Assembly (NCBI RefSeq): GCF_023284065.1
Contig: NZ_JAKIKP010000014.1
Coordinates: 1-64,000 of the forward strand
DNA length: 64,000 nucleotides
Reading direction: 5' to 3'
DNA from: Shewanella gaetbuli
Lineage (GTDB): Bacteria; Pseudomonadota; Gammaproteobacteria; Enterobacterales; Shewanellaceae
A program made the position numbers and the translations under genes. Positions 1 to 8,019 of this stretch are shown here, piece by piece. The first letter of the stretch is position 1. Each line of letters opens with the position of its first letter. The notes beneath the pieces were generated by a model. It made no database searches, had not been told where the DNA came from, and saw only the letters and a program-made list of their open reading frames with translations.

Positions 1-3
1 CAA

Positions 4-110
4 CGTCATCCTCGAGATCTTTTATCGAGGATCTGCCTTGCTGTAATAATCACTTGAATTCAAATGGACTAACTGCAGATTCCGGCTCAGAAGCATTGCC
101 GGAATGACGT
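4..110. repeat. two-hairpin interspersed repeat, copy 1
   Basis: The left hairpin pairs CCTCGA with TCGAGG around a short loop, and the right hairpin pairs ATTCCGG with CCGGAAT. The ends CGTCATCC and GGAATGACG are related. The same architecture recurs at 2262-2364, where the left stem reads CCTTGA/TCAAGG, so both arms changed together and pairing is kept. No ORF lies inside it. It resembles the widespread non-coding GTCATTCCGG-type intergenic repeats. The family name is not known to me. Confidence 0.75.
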
Positions 111-187
111 AGAGATAACCATTGCCGGAATGACGTAAACATAAATAATATCGTGAATAACGTGAATAACGTGAATAACGTGAATAA
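95..187. repeat. short tandem repeats beside repeat copy 1
   Basis: The right end of the hairpin element is duplicated outward. A 26-base unit beginning ATTGCCGGAATGACGT lies at 95-120 and again from 121. It is followed by four perfect head-to-tail copies of the 9-mer CGTGAATAA at 152-187. Nothing suggests coding. This looks like slippage expansion of the element's terminus. Confidence 0.8.
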
Positions 188-304
188 CAAGCAAAAAGTA
201 ACAAGCTTTGATTTTATAAGGTGAATGTAAACCCAACCACAAACAAAAAGAGCCACCATTCGAAAATGCTGACTCTTTCTCATGCGTTATGCAAAAGTGT
301 TAGT

Positions 305-745
305 CTAAGACCAAATTTTGTCATCTTCGTGCATTTTAAACAGGCTTTCAGCACGAGATACTAATAAGTTAGCAAACTTAAGCTGTGTTGCATCTCGTGT
401 TGCTCCAGACTTATGTAAGTTTTCTGCTTTAAGTTGCCACATTAATGAAAAATGACGCACGGCTTCACGGGCTGTTTTGGCCACTTTCACATCAACATAG
501 TCTGAAGGTAAATCACCCGACATAACCCAAAAAGTTTGCTTAGTAGGTTGTTTTGAATCCATTTTCCAAATAGCCAAATAAGGTGCTAGGTAACGACTTT
601 CTTCAGGAAAAACCTTATTAGGAATAACACCCTTCTCCGCTAAAAAACTGTTGGCTTTTTGAAACTGAGTCCTTACCCATTGTTGTCTTAATGCTTCTTG
701 ATCCACTGTTTGCTCAGTTGCAGTGTCAACTACTTCTTCCGTCAT
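305..745 (-). CDS. DUF4826-type hypothetical protein
   Basis: A 146-residue soluble protein with no signal peptide or membrane segment. The N-terminal 20 residues are acidic and low in complexity. They are followed by a compact domain with conserved-looking stretches ESRYLAPYLAIWKM (about 49-62), FWVMSGDLPSDY (about 72-83) and a helical end with FANLLVSRAESLF. I recall this pattern from DUF4826 proteins of Shewanella and relatives; their function is unknown. The ATG at 745 is preceded by an AT-rich leader with a weak AGGAAT ribosome site. It is transcribed alone, divergently from the leucine dehydrogenase gene. The family assignment rests on memory of the motif only. Confidence 0.75.
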   Translation of the reverse strand: MTEEVVDTATEQTVDQEALRQQWVRTQFQKANSFLAEKGVIPNKVFPEESRYLAPYLAIWKMDSKQPTKQTFWVMSGDLPSDYVDVKVAKTAREAVRHFSLMWQLKAENLHKSGATRDATQLKFANLLVSRAESLFKMHEDDKIWS

Positions 746-1047
746 GATAATTCCTATCTTATTGTTATTCAGTCATTAATGATTTTAAAACAATCAAAAA
801 TTAGTGTATTTATTATCCACAAACTCAAAATAGCTTACGTTTACGTAAAGTGGCAAGCAAAATTGCCAGCCCGATGATAAAAATTACACATTGATGCTTT
901 ATCGAGAGTATCGCTAAATGCTATCTTGCTGCAATACCCAAGACCACATTGAATAATCAATTAAGTGTTAAGTGCATTCAATTTGGTAATCATTTCCTGT
1001 GTTAGCCAAATGCTAACATTAGACCTTAAAGTAAGTGGAGAGTTTAC
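746..1047. other. divergent intergenic region
   Basis: About 300 AT-rich bases between two divergent genes. It holds a 10-base palindrome TTTACGTAAA (840-849) and a small hairpin TGGCAA-loop-TTGCCA (851-868). No small gene with a ribosome site is evident. The promoters of both flanking genes must lie here, but I cannot fix them. Confidence 0.5.
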
Positions 1048-2073
1048 GTGGCGGTATTTAATCATGTCTCGTTTGATGAGCACGAACAAGTGGTGTTTTG
1101 TCATGATAAAGAAAGTGGCTTAAAAGCCATTATTGCGGTTCACAATACCAATAAAGGCCCTGCTGTAGGTGGTTGTAGAATGTGGAATTATCAATCAGAT
1201 GATGAAGCATTAAATGATGTATTGCGCCTTTCTCGTGGCATGACATACAAAAACGCCCTGGCGGGTTTAAATATGGGTGGCGGTAAAGCGGTGATTATTG
1301 CCGATCCTAAAACCACTGACCGTGAGAAACTATTCTTAGCTTTTGGCAGATTTGTCAATAGCTTAGGTGGTAAATATTATTCTGCAGAAGATGTTGGGGT
1401 ATCAACGTCAGATATGATGATCGCTCATCAAGAAACACCTTTTGTTGCTGGTTTAGAGGGTAAGTCGGGTGACCCTTCTCCTTTAACCGCTTTAGGTACC
1501 TATTTAGGCATTAAGGCGGCGATTAAGCATCAACGCGGAATCGACAGTCTTAAAGGTATTAAAGTCTCTGTTCAGGGGGTGGGTCATGTTGGTTACTATT
1601 TGTGTAAACATTTACATGAAGAAGGTGCTGAGCTAATTGTCACTGATATTCATCAATCGTCTTTAGACCGCGTTGCAACCGAGTTTGGTGCCACCGTTGT
1701 TGAACCACAAGATATCTATAACCAAGATGTTGATGTCTATGCTCCTTGTGCATTAGGTGCAACCATTAACGATATTACTATTCCACTATTAAAAGCGACC
1801 ATAGTAGCAGGCTGTGCAAATAACCAATTAGCAGAAACACGGCATGGTGAAACATTAAAGAAAATGGGCATTTTATACGCGCCTGATTATGTGATTAATG
1901 CTGGCGGCATCATTAATGTGTCATTTGAGAATAACTACGACAAAGCTGCCTCGGTTGCTAAAGTTGAACAAATTTATCATACCTTATTAACCATTTTTGA
2001 GCGCGCTGAACAAGAAAACCGTACCACTGGCGATGTCGCTGATGAAATGGCTCGCGCGATTATTAACGCATAA
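1048..2073 (+). CDS. ldh: leucine dehydrogenase (Glu/Leu/Phe/Val family)
   Basis: NAD-dependent oxidative deamination of branched-chain amino acids, chiefly leucine, to 2-oxo acids in the cytoplasm. The 341 residues match the short leucine/valine dehydrogenase length rather than hexameric glutamate dehydrogenase. The dimerisation and substrate half shows GPAVGGCRMW and the catalytic-lysine region MTYKNALAGLNMGGGKAV (about 80-97). The Rossmann half starts near residue 170 with VQGVGHVGYYLCKHL and ends its second strand with IVTDI. NAGGIINVSFE near 290 is also typical. The start is GTG, with GTGGAG 7 bases upstream. It is monocistronic and followed by a hairpin. Leucine against valine or phenylalanine preference cannot be settled from sequence. 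Confidence 0.9.
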   Translation: MAVFNHVSFDEHEQVVFCHDKESGLKAIIAVHNTNKGPAVGGCRMWNYQSDDEALNDVLRLSRGMTYKNALAGLNMGGGKAVIIADPKTTDREKLFLAFGRFVNSLGGKYYSAEDVGVSTSDMMIAHQETPFVAGLEGKSGDPSPLTALGTYLGIKAAIKHQRGIDSLKGIKVSVQGVGHVGYYLCKHLHEEGAELIVTDIHQSSLDRVATEFGATVVEPQDIYNQDVDVYAPCALGATINDITIPLLKATIVAGCANNQLAETRHGETLKKMGILYAPDYVINAGGIINVSFENNYDKAASVAKVEQIYHTLLTIFERAEQENRTTGDVADEMARAIINA

Positions 2074-2096
2074 AGGTATTCACTCAATAAGGCATG

Positions 2097-2127
2097 ACGA
2101 GCATTACCATCATTTGGTCATGCTCGT
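2097..2127 (+). terminator. probable terminator hairpin after leucine dehydrogenase
   Basis: ACGAGCAT-T-ACC pairs with GGT-C-ATGCTCGT around a 7-base loop, 23 bases after the stop codon. It is followed by TATCTTA rather than a full T-run, so efficiency is uncertain. Confidence 0.5.
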
Positions 2128-2140
2128 TATCTTATAAGCG

Positions 2141-2434
2141 GTTGTTCTCGTCTGCTTTGAATGGCTATCCTCGTCTGTCTTGAGCGGTTATTCCCTACAT
2201 CCTTGAATGTTTGTTCTTGTCTTCCTTGAAGCTTGTTCTCGTCATCCTTGAAGCTTGTTCTCGTCATCCTTGAGGGCTTTTATCAAGGATCTGCTTTTGG
2301 GATTAAAGGCGTTAAGTCATATGAAAAAAGCTGATTCCGGTCCAAAAACATCACCGGAATGACGGGTATTTTAAGCTTTTACGGAATAACGAGTATTTGA
2401 AGCGGTACTGGGATGACTAGAAGTTTAAATGTTA
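2141..2434. repeat. two-hairpin repeat, copy 2, with expanded tandem flanks
   Basis: The core element (2262-2364) has hairpins CCTTGA/TCAAGG and ATTCCGGT/ACCGGAAT. To its left, six degenerate 22-23-base units of the form TTGTTCTCGTCATCCTTGAA run from 2141. To its right, three roughly 27-base degenerate units related to CGGAATGACGGGTATTT run to 2434. Units nearest the core are best preserved and outer ones are more diverged, which suggests successive outward duplication of both ends. This fills most of the gap between leucine dehydrogenase and the CBS gene. No gene is seen inside. Confidence 0.8.
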
Positions 2435-2563
2435 GCTGAATGGCGTGTACAAATCTCATAGTGGTGAAACAGATTACATGCTAACTTATTGTTGTACTAT
2501 ACTTTCTTAACAAAATGCCGCACTTTTGGGATATTGTTGAGTGTGAAGATTCAGGAGATAAGT

Positions 2564-2992
2564 ATGTCAGCAACAATCACATTAGTCCGCCATATTATGG
2601 TTACTCGACTGGTTACTATTTCAATGGATGATAGGTTAACTGTCGCTAAACATATTTTCGATAATGTCCATTTTCATCATTTACTGGTTGTAGATGAACA
2701 TGATCAACTGCAAGGCGTGTTGTCCCACCGTGACTTTCTTAAAGCATTAAGCCCAAATTTAGGCACCGCTGCGGAACTGGTTCGTGATACAGAAACCTTA
2801 AATAGACGGGTGCATCAAGTCATGACTCACGATCCTATTTGTATTTCGGCAGATGCCAATATTAAGCAAGCAACTCAACTTATTCTTCAACACAATATAG
2901 GCAGTTTACCGGTAAAAGAAAACGGGAAACTGGTAGGCATTATTACCTGGAAAGATTTATTAAAAGCCTACTGCTCATCCGAAGAAGCTTGA
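2564..2992 (+). CDS. CBS-pair domain protein
   Basis: A 142-residue cytoplasmic protein made of two CBS motifs, roughly residues 10-65 and 80-140. The first carries VRHIMVTRLVTI and HHLLVVDEHDQLQGVLSHRDFLKAL; the second carries VMTHDPICISADANI and IGSLPVKENGKLVGIITWKDLLKAY. CBS pairs usually bind adenosine nucleotides and act as regulatory sensors; the target here is unknown. I chose the ATG at 2564 because CAGGAGATAAGT lies just upstream. An in-frame TTG start 75 bases earlier would add residues unlike the family. It stands alone, so the partner cannot be inferred from context. Confidence 0.85.
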   Translation: MSATITLVRHIMVTRLVTISMDDRLTVAKHIFDNVHFHHLLVVDEHDQLQGVLSHRDFLKALSPNLGTAAELVRDTETLNRRVHQVMTHDPICISADANIKQATQLILQHNIGSLPVKENGKLVGIITWKDLLKAYCSSEEA

Positions 2993-3222
2993 TGTTACAT
3001 GAAAGTAGTCAATTTTTTAAAGCGGCAAAATTTTACACCAGCTTGAAACGTAAATAAGTGTATAAGGCCAATTTAAGCAAGAAAATATAATTAAAAAAAA
3101 TTTTAGTTTTTGAACAATCAATTATCCAATTTTTATAAAAACTTCATTTTTTGGTACTGGAAACTGTCACATTGCTTTGCTTAGATTATAGGTATAACGG
3201 CATTACCTAACGGGGCAATATT

Positions 3223-3567
3223 GTGATTAAATTTAACTATCGTTTTGATCAAGATCAGCTTGAGTTACAAGCCAGTAGTTGGTGTGGGCTTGAGAAAGTG
3301 CTACTCAATGGTAAAGTGGTATCTAAAAAATTCAACTTCGGCATGTTAAGCAATCACTATATCTCACTGAATAATGGGAATAAATATCAATTTAAACTAT
3401 TGTTAGACCCACAAACTAACTTACTGACCTGTCGTATTTACAATCAACAAAACTTAATCACTATTCTTAAACAAGGTAAAAACCAATTACAAAAAAGCCA
3501 ACGTCTAATAGAAGCTGGCTTAGTGTGTATGTTGTTCTCAGTTTTAACGGTTTATGTGATTGCCTAA
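3223..3567 (+). CDS. small tail-anchored orphan protein
   Basis: A 114-residue protein I do not recognise. The first 85 residues look beta-rich and polar, for example FNYRFDQDQLELQ and KYQFKLLLDP. A basic linker follows, then a single hydrophobic segment at the very C-terminus (about 95-113), which suggests tail-anchoring in the inner membrane with the N-terminus in the cytoplasm. The start is GTG with GGGG 8 bases upstream. The layout (beta-rich head with an FKL strand, basic stretch, terminal membrane helix) resembles the orphan at 9771-10139. That resemblance is structural and weak. Confidence 0.6.
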   Translation: MIKFNYRFDQDQLELQASSWCGLEKVLLNGKVVSKKFNFGMLSNHYISLNNGNKYQFKLLLDPQTNLLTCRIYNQQNLITILKQGKNQLQKSQRLIEAGLVCMLFSVLTVYVIA

Positions 3568-3719
3568 AATAGTCTATAAGCCATTGCCAAATTAGCCTTA
3601 ACCTTAGCAATCTAATGTATCTTCATCGTTTAATCTAATCTGTAATCACTTTAAGCTGCGACTACTTCACCGTTGATAAACTTAGCAATATAACGCCCCA
3701 TTAATTAACATTATATCAA

Positions 3720-4889
3720 TTACTGACCATATAACGTTACAACAGCAGCACCGCCTAAACCAATATTATGCTGTAAAGCCAATTTAGCTTTGGGGACTTG
3801 TCGATTACCTGCATTACCGCGTAATTGCAACACGAGTTCTGCACATTGAGCTAACCCTGTCGCACCAATAGGGTGACCTTTAGACATTAGCCCCCCTGAT
3901 GGGCCAATGACACATTTTCCGCCATAAGTATTACTGCCTTCAGTAATAAACTTTATTGCCTCTCCTTCTGGGCACAATTGTAATGCTTCATAAGTAATTA
4001 CTTCATTGGGCGTAAAGCAGTCATGTAATTCAATAACGTCAATGTCTTCGGGGCTGACTCCAGATGAATCATAAACCTTATTTGCGGCTTGTTGGGTCAT
4101 CGATTGACCCACTGCATTGATTGGATTTTTCCATGAGTCTTTTGTATCTGTTGTCATCGCTTGTGCGAGTATTTTTATGGGAGAATTAACACCATGCTGC
4201 TTGGCAAATTGTTCATTACATACGATCACTGCTGCTGCGCCACATGTTGGAGGGCAAGCCATTAAGCGAGTTAAGTAATTATCGTAAATAATTTTTTCAG
4301 CAAGCACTTGGTCTGCACACAAAGGCATTCTAAATAAAGCATGAGGGTTATTCATAGCATGACGGCGTGATTTTTCAGCAACTTGAGCAAACAACTTTGC
4401 ACTGACATTATACGTGTCCATATAGTAACGTCCTGCTTGTCCAAATGCCTTAAGTGCCACAGGTCCTTGAGGTGCTGCAAACTCTGCTAATACTTGCTCA
4501 ATTCTTGTCAAGGGAGACTCTCTATTAGACCATTGTTCTGTTAATGCACCGGGTTGCATTTCTTCAAAGCCAAATGCTAAGGCACAATCAACTTCACCAG
4601 ACATTACCGCTTGTCTAGCCAAATACAGCGCAGTAGAACCACTAGCACAATTGTTATTTACATTGATAATTGGAATACCGGTTTGCATCACTTCATAAAG
4701 TGCGTGCTGACCACAAGTACTGTCACCATAAATGTACGAGCAAAAAGCCTGTTGAATTAAGTGTGGCTCTATATTTGCGTTAACTAGAGCTTGGCTAATG
4801 GCATTCGCTGCCATTAACCGATACGGCTTATGTAGGCCCGGTTTACAAAAAGGAGTGAGTCCAACACCTGCAACTGCCACATAATTCAT
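3720..4889 (-). CDS. thiolase-family protein (SCP-x / lipid-transfer type)
   Basis: A 389-residue thiolase-fold protein of the SCP-x-like acetyl-CoA acetyltransferase branch. The nucleophilic cysteine lies in NNNCASGSTALYLARQAV (about 80-97). A second conserved block, DVIELHDCFTPNEV, holds His and Cys, and the C-terminal GGLMSKGHPIGATGLAQ carries the usual His. SCP-x thiolases cleave or form 3-oxoacyl-CoA, often branched or sterol-like; some relatives are non-catalytic. The catalytic residues appear present. The ATG overlaps the stop of the upstream exported-protein gene by four bases, so the two are co-transcribed. No acyl-CoA dehydrogenase, hydratase or DUF35 partner is beside it, so the pathway is open. 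Confidence 0.85.
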   Translation of the reverse strand: MNYVAVAGVGLTPFCKPGLHKPYRLMAANAISQALVNANIEPHLIQQAFCSYIYGDSTCGQHALYEVMQTGIPIINVNNNCASGSTALYLARQAVMSGEVDCALAFGFEEMQPGALTEQWSNRESPLTRIEQVLAEFAAPQGPVALKAFGQAGRYYMDTYNVSAKLFAQVAEKSRRHAMNNPHALFRMPLCADQVLAEKIIYDNYLTRLMACPPTCGAAAVIVCNEQFAKQHGVNSPIKILAQAMTTDTKDSWKNPINAVGQSMTQQAANKVYDSSGVSPEDIDVIELHDCFTPNEVITYEALQLCPEGEAIKFITEGSNTYGGKCVIGPSGGLMSKGHPIGATGLAQCAELVLQLRGNAGNRQVPKAKLALQHNIGLGGAAVVTLYGQ

Positions 4890-5284
4890 TGGTTTTCCTT
4901 ACATAACATTAAAGTTTCAGGTGTAAAGCATACTTGTTGAATATTTTGGTAACTTCCGCTACCTGCTGACACGGTGGTAATATTAATCGCTTGCATATCG
5001 TCTAATATTTCAACACCTGCAATAGTCCCATCCCGAGGAAAACTGACTGCACTAATAAAGTCACCAACAGAAAGATCATGGTACAGTTTGACTGTAATAG
5101 AACCGATTGATCTTGGCTCAAGCTGCCCTTCTTCTACCACAATGGTAATGTGATCATTGATAATAAATGCTTTTAAATAACCTGCATCTTGATGCTGACT
5201 TACTTCACCGCTTGCTTCAACTTTATGAGCAAAACAGCATAAAGATAACATTATCAATAAGCCAAAAAGATTGTTAAGTTTCAT
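4886..5284 (-). CDS. small exported hypothetical protein
   Basis: A 132-residue protein with a clear Sec signal peptide: basic MKLNN, hydrophobic core LFGLLIMLSLCCFA, cleavage likely after VEA near residue 24. The mature part is beta-rich and acidic and ends with two cysteines (CFTPETLMLCKENQ) that could form a disulfide in the periplasm. I do not recognise the family. It is the first gene of a two-gene unit and overlaps the thiolase start by four bases. A role related to the thiolase is not obvious, given the different compartments. Confidence 0.7.
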   Translation of the reverse strand: MKLNNLFGLLIMLSLCCFAHKVEASGEVSQHQDAGYLKAFIINDHITIVVEEGQLEPRSIGSITVKLYHDLSVGDFISAVSFPRDGTIAGVEILDDMQAINITTVSAGSGSYQNIQQVCFTPETLMLCKENQ

Positions 5285-5519
5285 GTGGTTTACCTTCTTT
5301 AGGTTGATAACAATATGGATGACAATCTATCAAAACACAAATTTGCTGGATGTTTTTTATACGCCCTACTGTAGCATTCCACAAATTTATTTGACCTAAA
5401 TCAAACTTAAGTAAATTTTTGTAACTAAACTGTTGTCATATTTAACATTCAAGGCAAACTGAATATTAGATTAAAAATATCTTAATAGTTATTAAAGTGT
5501 TTTGAATAAGGGAGGAGTA

Positions 5520-6254
5520 ATGGCGGCATTGAAACAGCTTTTTACCTCCATGTTTAATAGTTTCAAAGATCTAGTCCCTATCATATTTGTTGTTGGATTT
5601 TTTGAAATATTTATCTTACAGCAAGCCCCCGATCACCTTGGTTCAATTTTAATAGGCTTAATCTTTATTGTCCTAGGGCTCACTTTTTTTGTATTTGGTC
5701 TAGAAATGGGTTTATTTCCTATAGGCGAATCACTAGCTGAAGCTTTAGCGCGTAAAGGCAGTATTGTTTGGTTAGTCATTTTTTCTTTTTCATTAGGGTT
5801 TGGGACGACATTAGCAGAACCGGCTTTAACCGCCGTAGCAAACGAAGCCGCTCAAGTAGCTGCTGAATCAGGTGCTATTCAATCACATCCACAAGCCCTT
5901 GCAGAATATGCTATGGGATTAAGGTTAACAGTGGCGATTTCAGTTGGATTGGCGATATTACTTGGGGTGATTAGAATTCTTAAAGGTTGGCCTATTCAAT
6001 ACCTTATCATTGGAGGGTATATCATTGTAATGGTACTCACGGCTTTTGCCCCCCCTAGCATTATTGGTATTGCTTATGACTCTGGTGGCGTGACAACCTC
6101 TACCATTACAGTACCGTTAGTTACCGCTCTAGGGGTTGGGTTAGCAACAGTGATTAAAGGTAGAAACCCAATGCTTGATGGTTTTGGTTTAATTGCCTTT
6201 GCCAGTTTAACGCCGATGATTTTTGTCATGCTATACGGCATGATATTTCTATAA
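5520..6254 (+). CDS. DUF1538 membrane protein A
   Basis: A 244-residue integral membrane protein, DUF1538 type, with about six hydrophobic segments. Signature stretches are [20 protein letters not shown] (about 56-75), [31 protein letters not shown] and [17 protein letters not shown]. The conserved Glu, Gly-Gly and Thr/Ser motifs inside membrane segments suggest a transporter, but the substrate is unknown. I chose the ATG at 5520 because GGAGGAG ends two bases before it; an in-frame TTG lies 18 bases upstream. It heads a four-gene operon, with nine bases to its paralogue. The operon pairs it with a PII-like and a CBS protein, which implies gating by nucleotides or metabolites. Confidence 0.85.
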   Translation: MAALKQLFTSMFNSFKDLVPIIFVVGFFEIFILQQAPDHLGSILIGLIFIVLGLTFFVFGLEMGLFPIGESLAEALARKGSIVWLVIFSFSLGFGTTLAEPALTAVANEAAQVAAESGAIQSHPQALAEYAMGLRLTVAISVGLAILLGVIRILKGWPIQYLIIGGYIIVMVLTAFAPPSIIGIAYDSGGVTTSTITVPLVTALGVGLATVIKGRNPMLDGFGLIAFASLTPMIFVMLYGMIFL

Positions 6255-6263
6255 GGAGCCTAA

Positions 6264-7058
6264 ATGATCGGTCAACTATTGGATACCTTATTACTGACCG
6301 CCCGAGACGTTATACCTATAGCGGTAATTCTTTTTGGCTTTCAGCTCGGAGTGCTAAAAAGGCCCATTGCTAATTGGCGAAAAGTGGTGCTGGGTTTTAT
6401 CTATGTGATCATAGGATTAACCTTCTTTTTAGTTGGCCTTGAAATGGCGCTATTTCCCATTGGCGAAAGCATGGCTAACCAACTCACCTCTCCTGAGTTT
6501 TTACACCCCAACGGAGAAGCTACGCCTTTTATTTGGCAAGACTATTTTTGGGTTTATGTGTTTGCAGCTGCAATTGGCTTTAGTACCACCATCGCAGAGC
6601 CCTCATTAATTGCGGTGGCGATTAAAGCGAATGACGTGTCAGGCGGAACCATAGGGATACAAGGTTTACGAATATCTGTGGCGATTGGAGTGGCATTTGG
6701 TATTGCTTTGGGCTGCTTTAGAATAGTGGTTGGCGATCCAATTCATTATTACATTATGGCTGGTTATATCGTGGTCGTTATTCAAACCTTTTATGCTCCT
6801 AAAATGATTATCCCCTTGGCATATGACTCAGGAGGTGTAACCACTTCAACGGTCACTGTGCCATTAGTTGCCGCCCTTGGTTTAGGCTTAGCAACCAATG
6901 TTGAAGGTAGAAATCCATTAATTGACGGCTTTGGATTAATTGCCTTTGCGAGCTTATTCCCCATCATTTCGGTTATGGCTTATGCCCAAATAGTAGAGTA
7001 CTTAACTCAACGCCGAGACAACAAAAAGAACTTAGAGGAGCATAAAGATGCGCTTTAA
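6264..7058 (+). CDS. DUF1538 membrane protein B
   Basis: A 264-residue paralogue of the preceding protein with the same signatures in the same order: [45 protein letters not shown] and [17 protein letters not shown]. It carries an insertion after the first motif and a short charged cytoplasmic tail (RRDNKKNLEEHKD). The two proteins probably form a heteromeric unit, since fused double-DUF1538 proteins exist in the family as I recall it. The last 11 bases overlap the PII-like gene, indicating tight translational coupling. The transported substrate is unknown. Confidence 0.85.
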   Translation: MIGQLLDTLLLTARDVIPIAVILFGFQLGVLKRPIANWRKVVLGFIYVIIGLTFFLVGLEMALFPIGESMANQLTSPEFLHPNGEATPFIWQDYFWVYVFAAAIGFSTTIAEPSLIAVAIKANDVSGGTIGIQGLRISVAIGVAFGIALGCFRIVVGDPIHYYIMAGYIVVVIQTFYAPKMIIPLAYDSGGVTTSTVTVPLVAALGLGLATNVEGRNPLIDGFGLIAFASLFPIISVMAYAQIVEYLTQRRDNKKNLEEHKDAL

Positions 7059-7398
7059 ATTGATTGTCGCCTTTGTTGATGATGATTGTACTGATGAAAT
7101 ACTCACAGCGGCTCGCTCTGCTGGCGCAACTGGCGCGACAGTGATCAATCATGCCAGAGGCGAAGGGCTTGAAAAGAAAAAAACCTTTATGGGCTTAGGC
7201 TTAGATGTGCAGCGAGATGTTGTACTCTGGCTGGTTGAAGAACATATGGCAAGACACATTCTAGAAACCATTGCTAAAGTTGGTAAATTCGATACTAATA
7301 AAGGTCGAGGTATTGCGTTTCAAATTGATGTTGAAGATGCCGTTGGAGTCGCCCATCAAGTAGAAGAACTCACAAAAGAGATTGAGGACCAGATATGA
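7048..7398 (+). CDS. PII-like regulatory protein
   Basis: A 116-residue ferredoxin-fold protein of the PII superfamily: KLIVAFVDDD as strand 1, SAGATGATVINHARGEG leading into a shortened T-loop region, and GRGIAFQIDVEDAVGVAHQVEE as the C-terminal strand and helix, like the GKI..FDVE..V block of GlnB. The uridylylated tyrosine of classical GlnB is missing, and the loop is short and lysine-rich (EKKKTFMG). This points to a PII-like membrane-transporter regulator rather than a glutamine-signalling PII. It overlaps the DUF1538 B gene by 11 bases and the CBS gene by four, so the natural partner is the DUF1538 pair. Confidence 0.8.
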   Translation: MRFKLIVAFVDDDCTDEILTAARSAGATGATVINHARGEGLEKKKTFMGLGLDVQRDVVLWLVEEHMARHILETIAKVGKFDTNKGRGIAFQIDVEDAVGVAHQVEELTKEIEDQI

Positions 7399-7796
7399 GC
7401 ACCAAACACCCCATCAAAAATCGTGATGTATTAAATCAAGACTACGTTATGGTTGATGGCACAATTACGGTGTCGGAAGCCATCACAAAAGCCATTTTGA
7501 ATAATGTCACCATCCTAGTGGTGAATAAGCGAACCGAACATGACGAGTACGGTTTGGTATTAATGAGTGATATTGCGCGCAAAGTATTAGCTAAAGATAA
7601 ATCACCAGACAGAACAAATGTATATGAGATAATGATTAAACCGGTATTTTCAGTAGATGCAGATATGGATGTACGTTATACGGCCAGATTGTTTGAACGT
7701 TTTGGGATCAATAAGGCTCCAGTCATTGATGGTGGAAAAATACAAGGCTTTGTTACTTACAATGATATTGTGCTTAAAGGAATGATCGAACAATAA
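7395..7796 (+). CDS. CBS-pair protein of the DUF1538 operon
   Basis: A 133-residue protein with two CBS motifs. The first (about 12-70) includes YVMVDGTITVSEAI and GLVLMSDIARKVL; the second (about 76-132) includes IMIKPVFSVDADMDV and FGINKAPVIDGGKIQGFVTYNDIV. CBS pairs bind adenine nucleotides and often gate transporters or channels. The ATG overlaps the stop codon of the PII-like gene (ATGA), so it is the last gene of the operon. Together with the PII-like protein it provides two independent small-ligand sensors for one membrane system. Confidence 0.85.
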   Translation: MSTKHPIKNRDVLNQDYVMVDGTITVSEAITKAILNNVTILVVNKRTEHDEYGLVLMSDIARKVLAKDKSPDRTNVYEIMIKPVFSVDADMDVRYTARLFERFGINKAPVIDGGKIQGFVTYNDIVLKGMIEQ

Positions 7797-8019
7797 GCAC
7801 AGAACTCACGGCTACTCCAATATAATTGTTTATTGTAAGTATGAACTCAACATAATATTAATCGTTTGAGTATATTGATAATTGAGTGAAGCATTACCAT
7901 GTTGGCGTGATAAAAACATCAAAAAAATTAACCATAATATCTAGCTCATTTACAACAATATCAGGCTATACTGTTGAATTAGCCCCGCTGTTTTAACACT
8001 TTTTGACAAGGAATTCCCA

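Noticed and set aside
2141..2254. CRISPR-like array
   Set aside because: The units are degenerate, contiguous and have no unique spacers; they are relics of an element's end, not repeat-spacer units. No cas gene is present.
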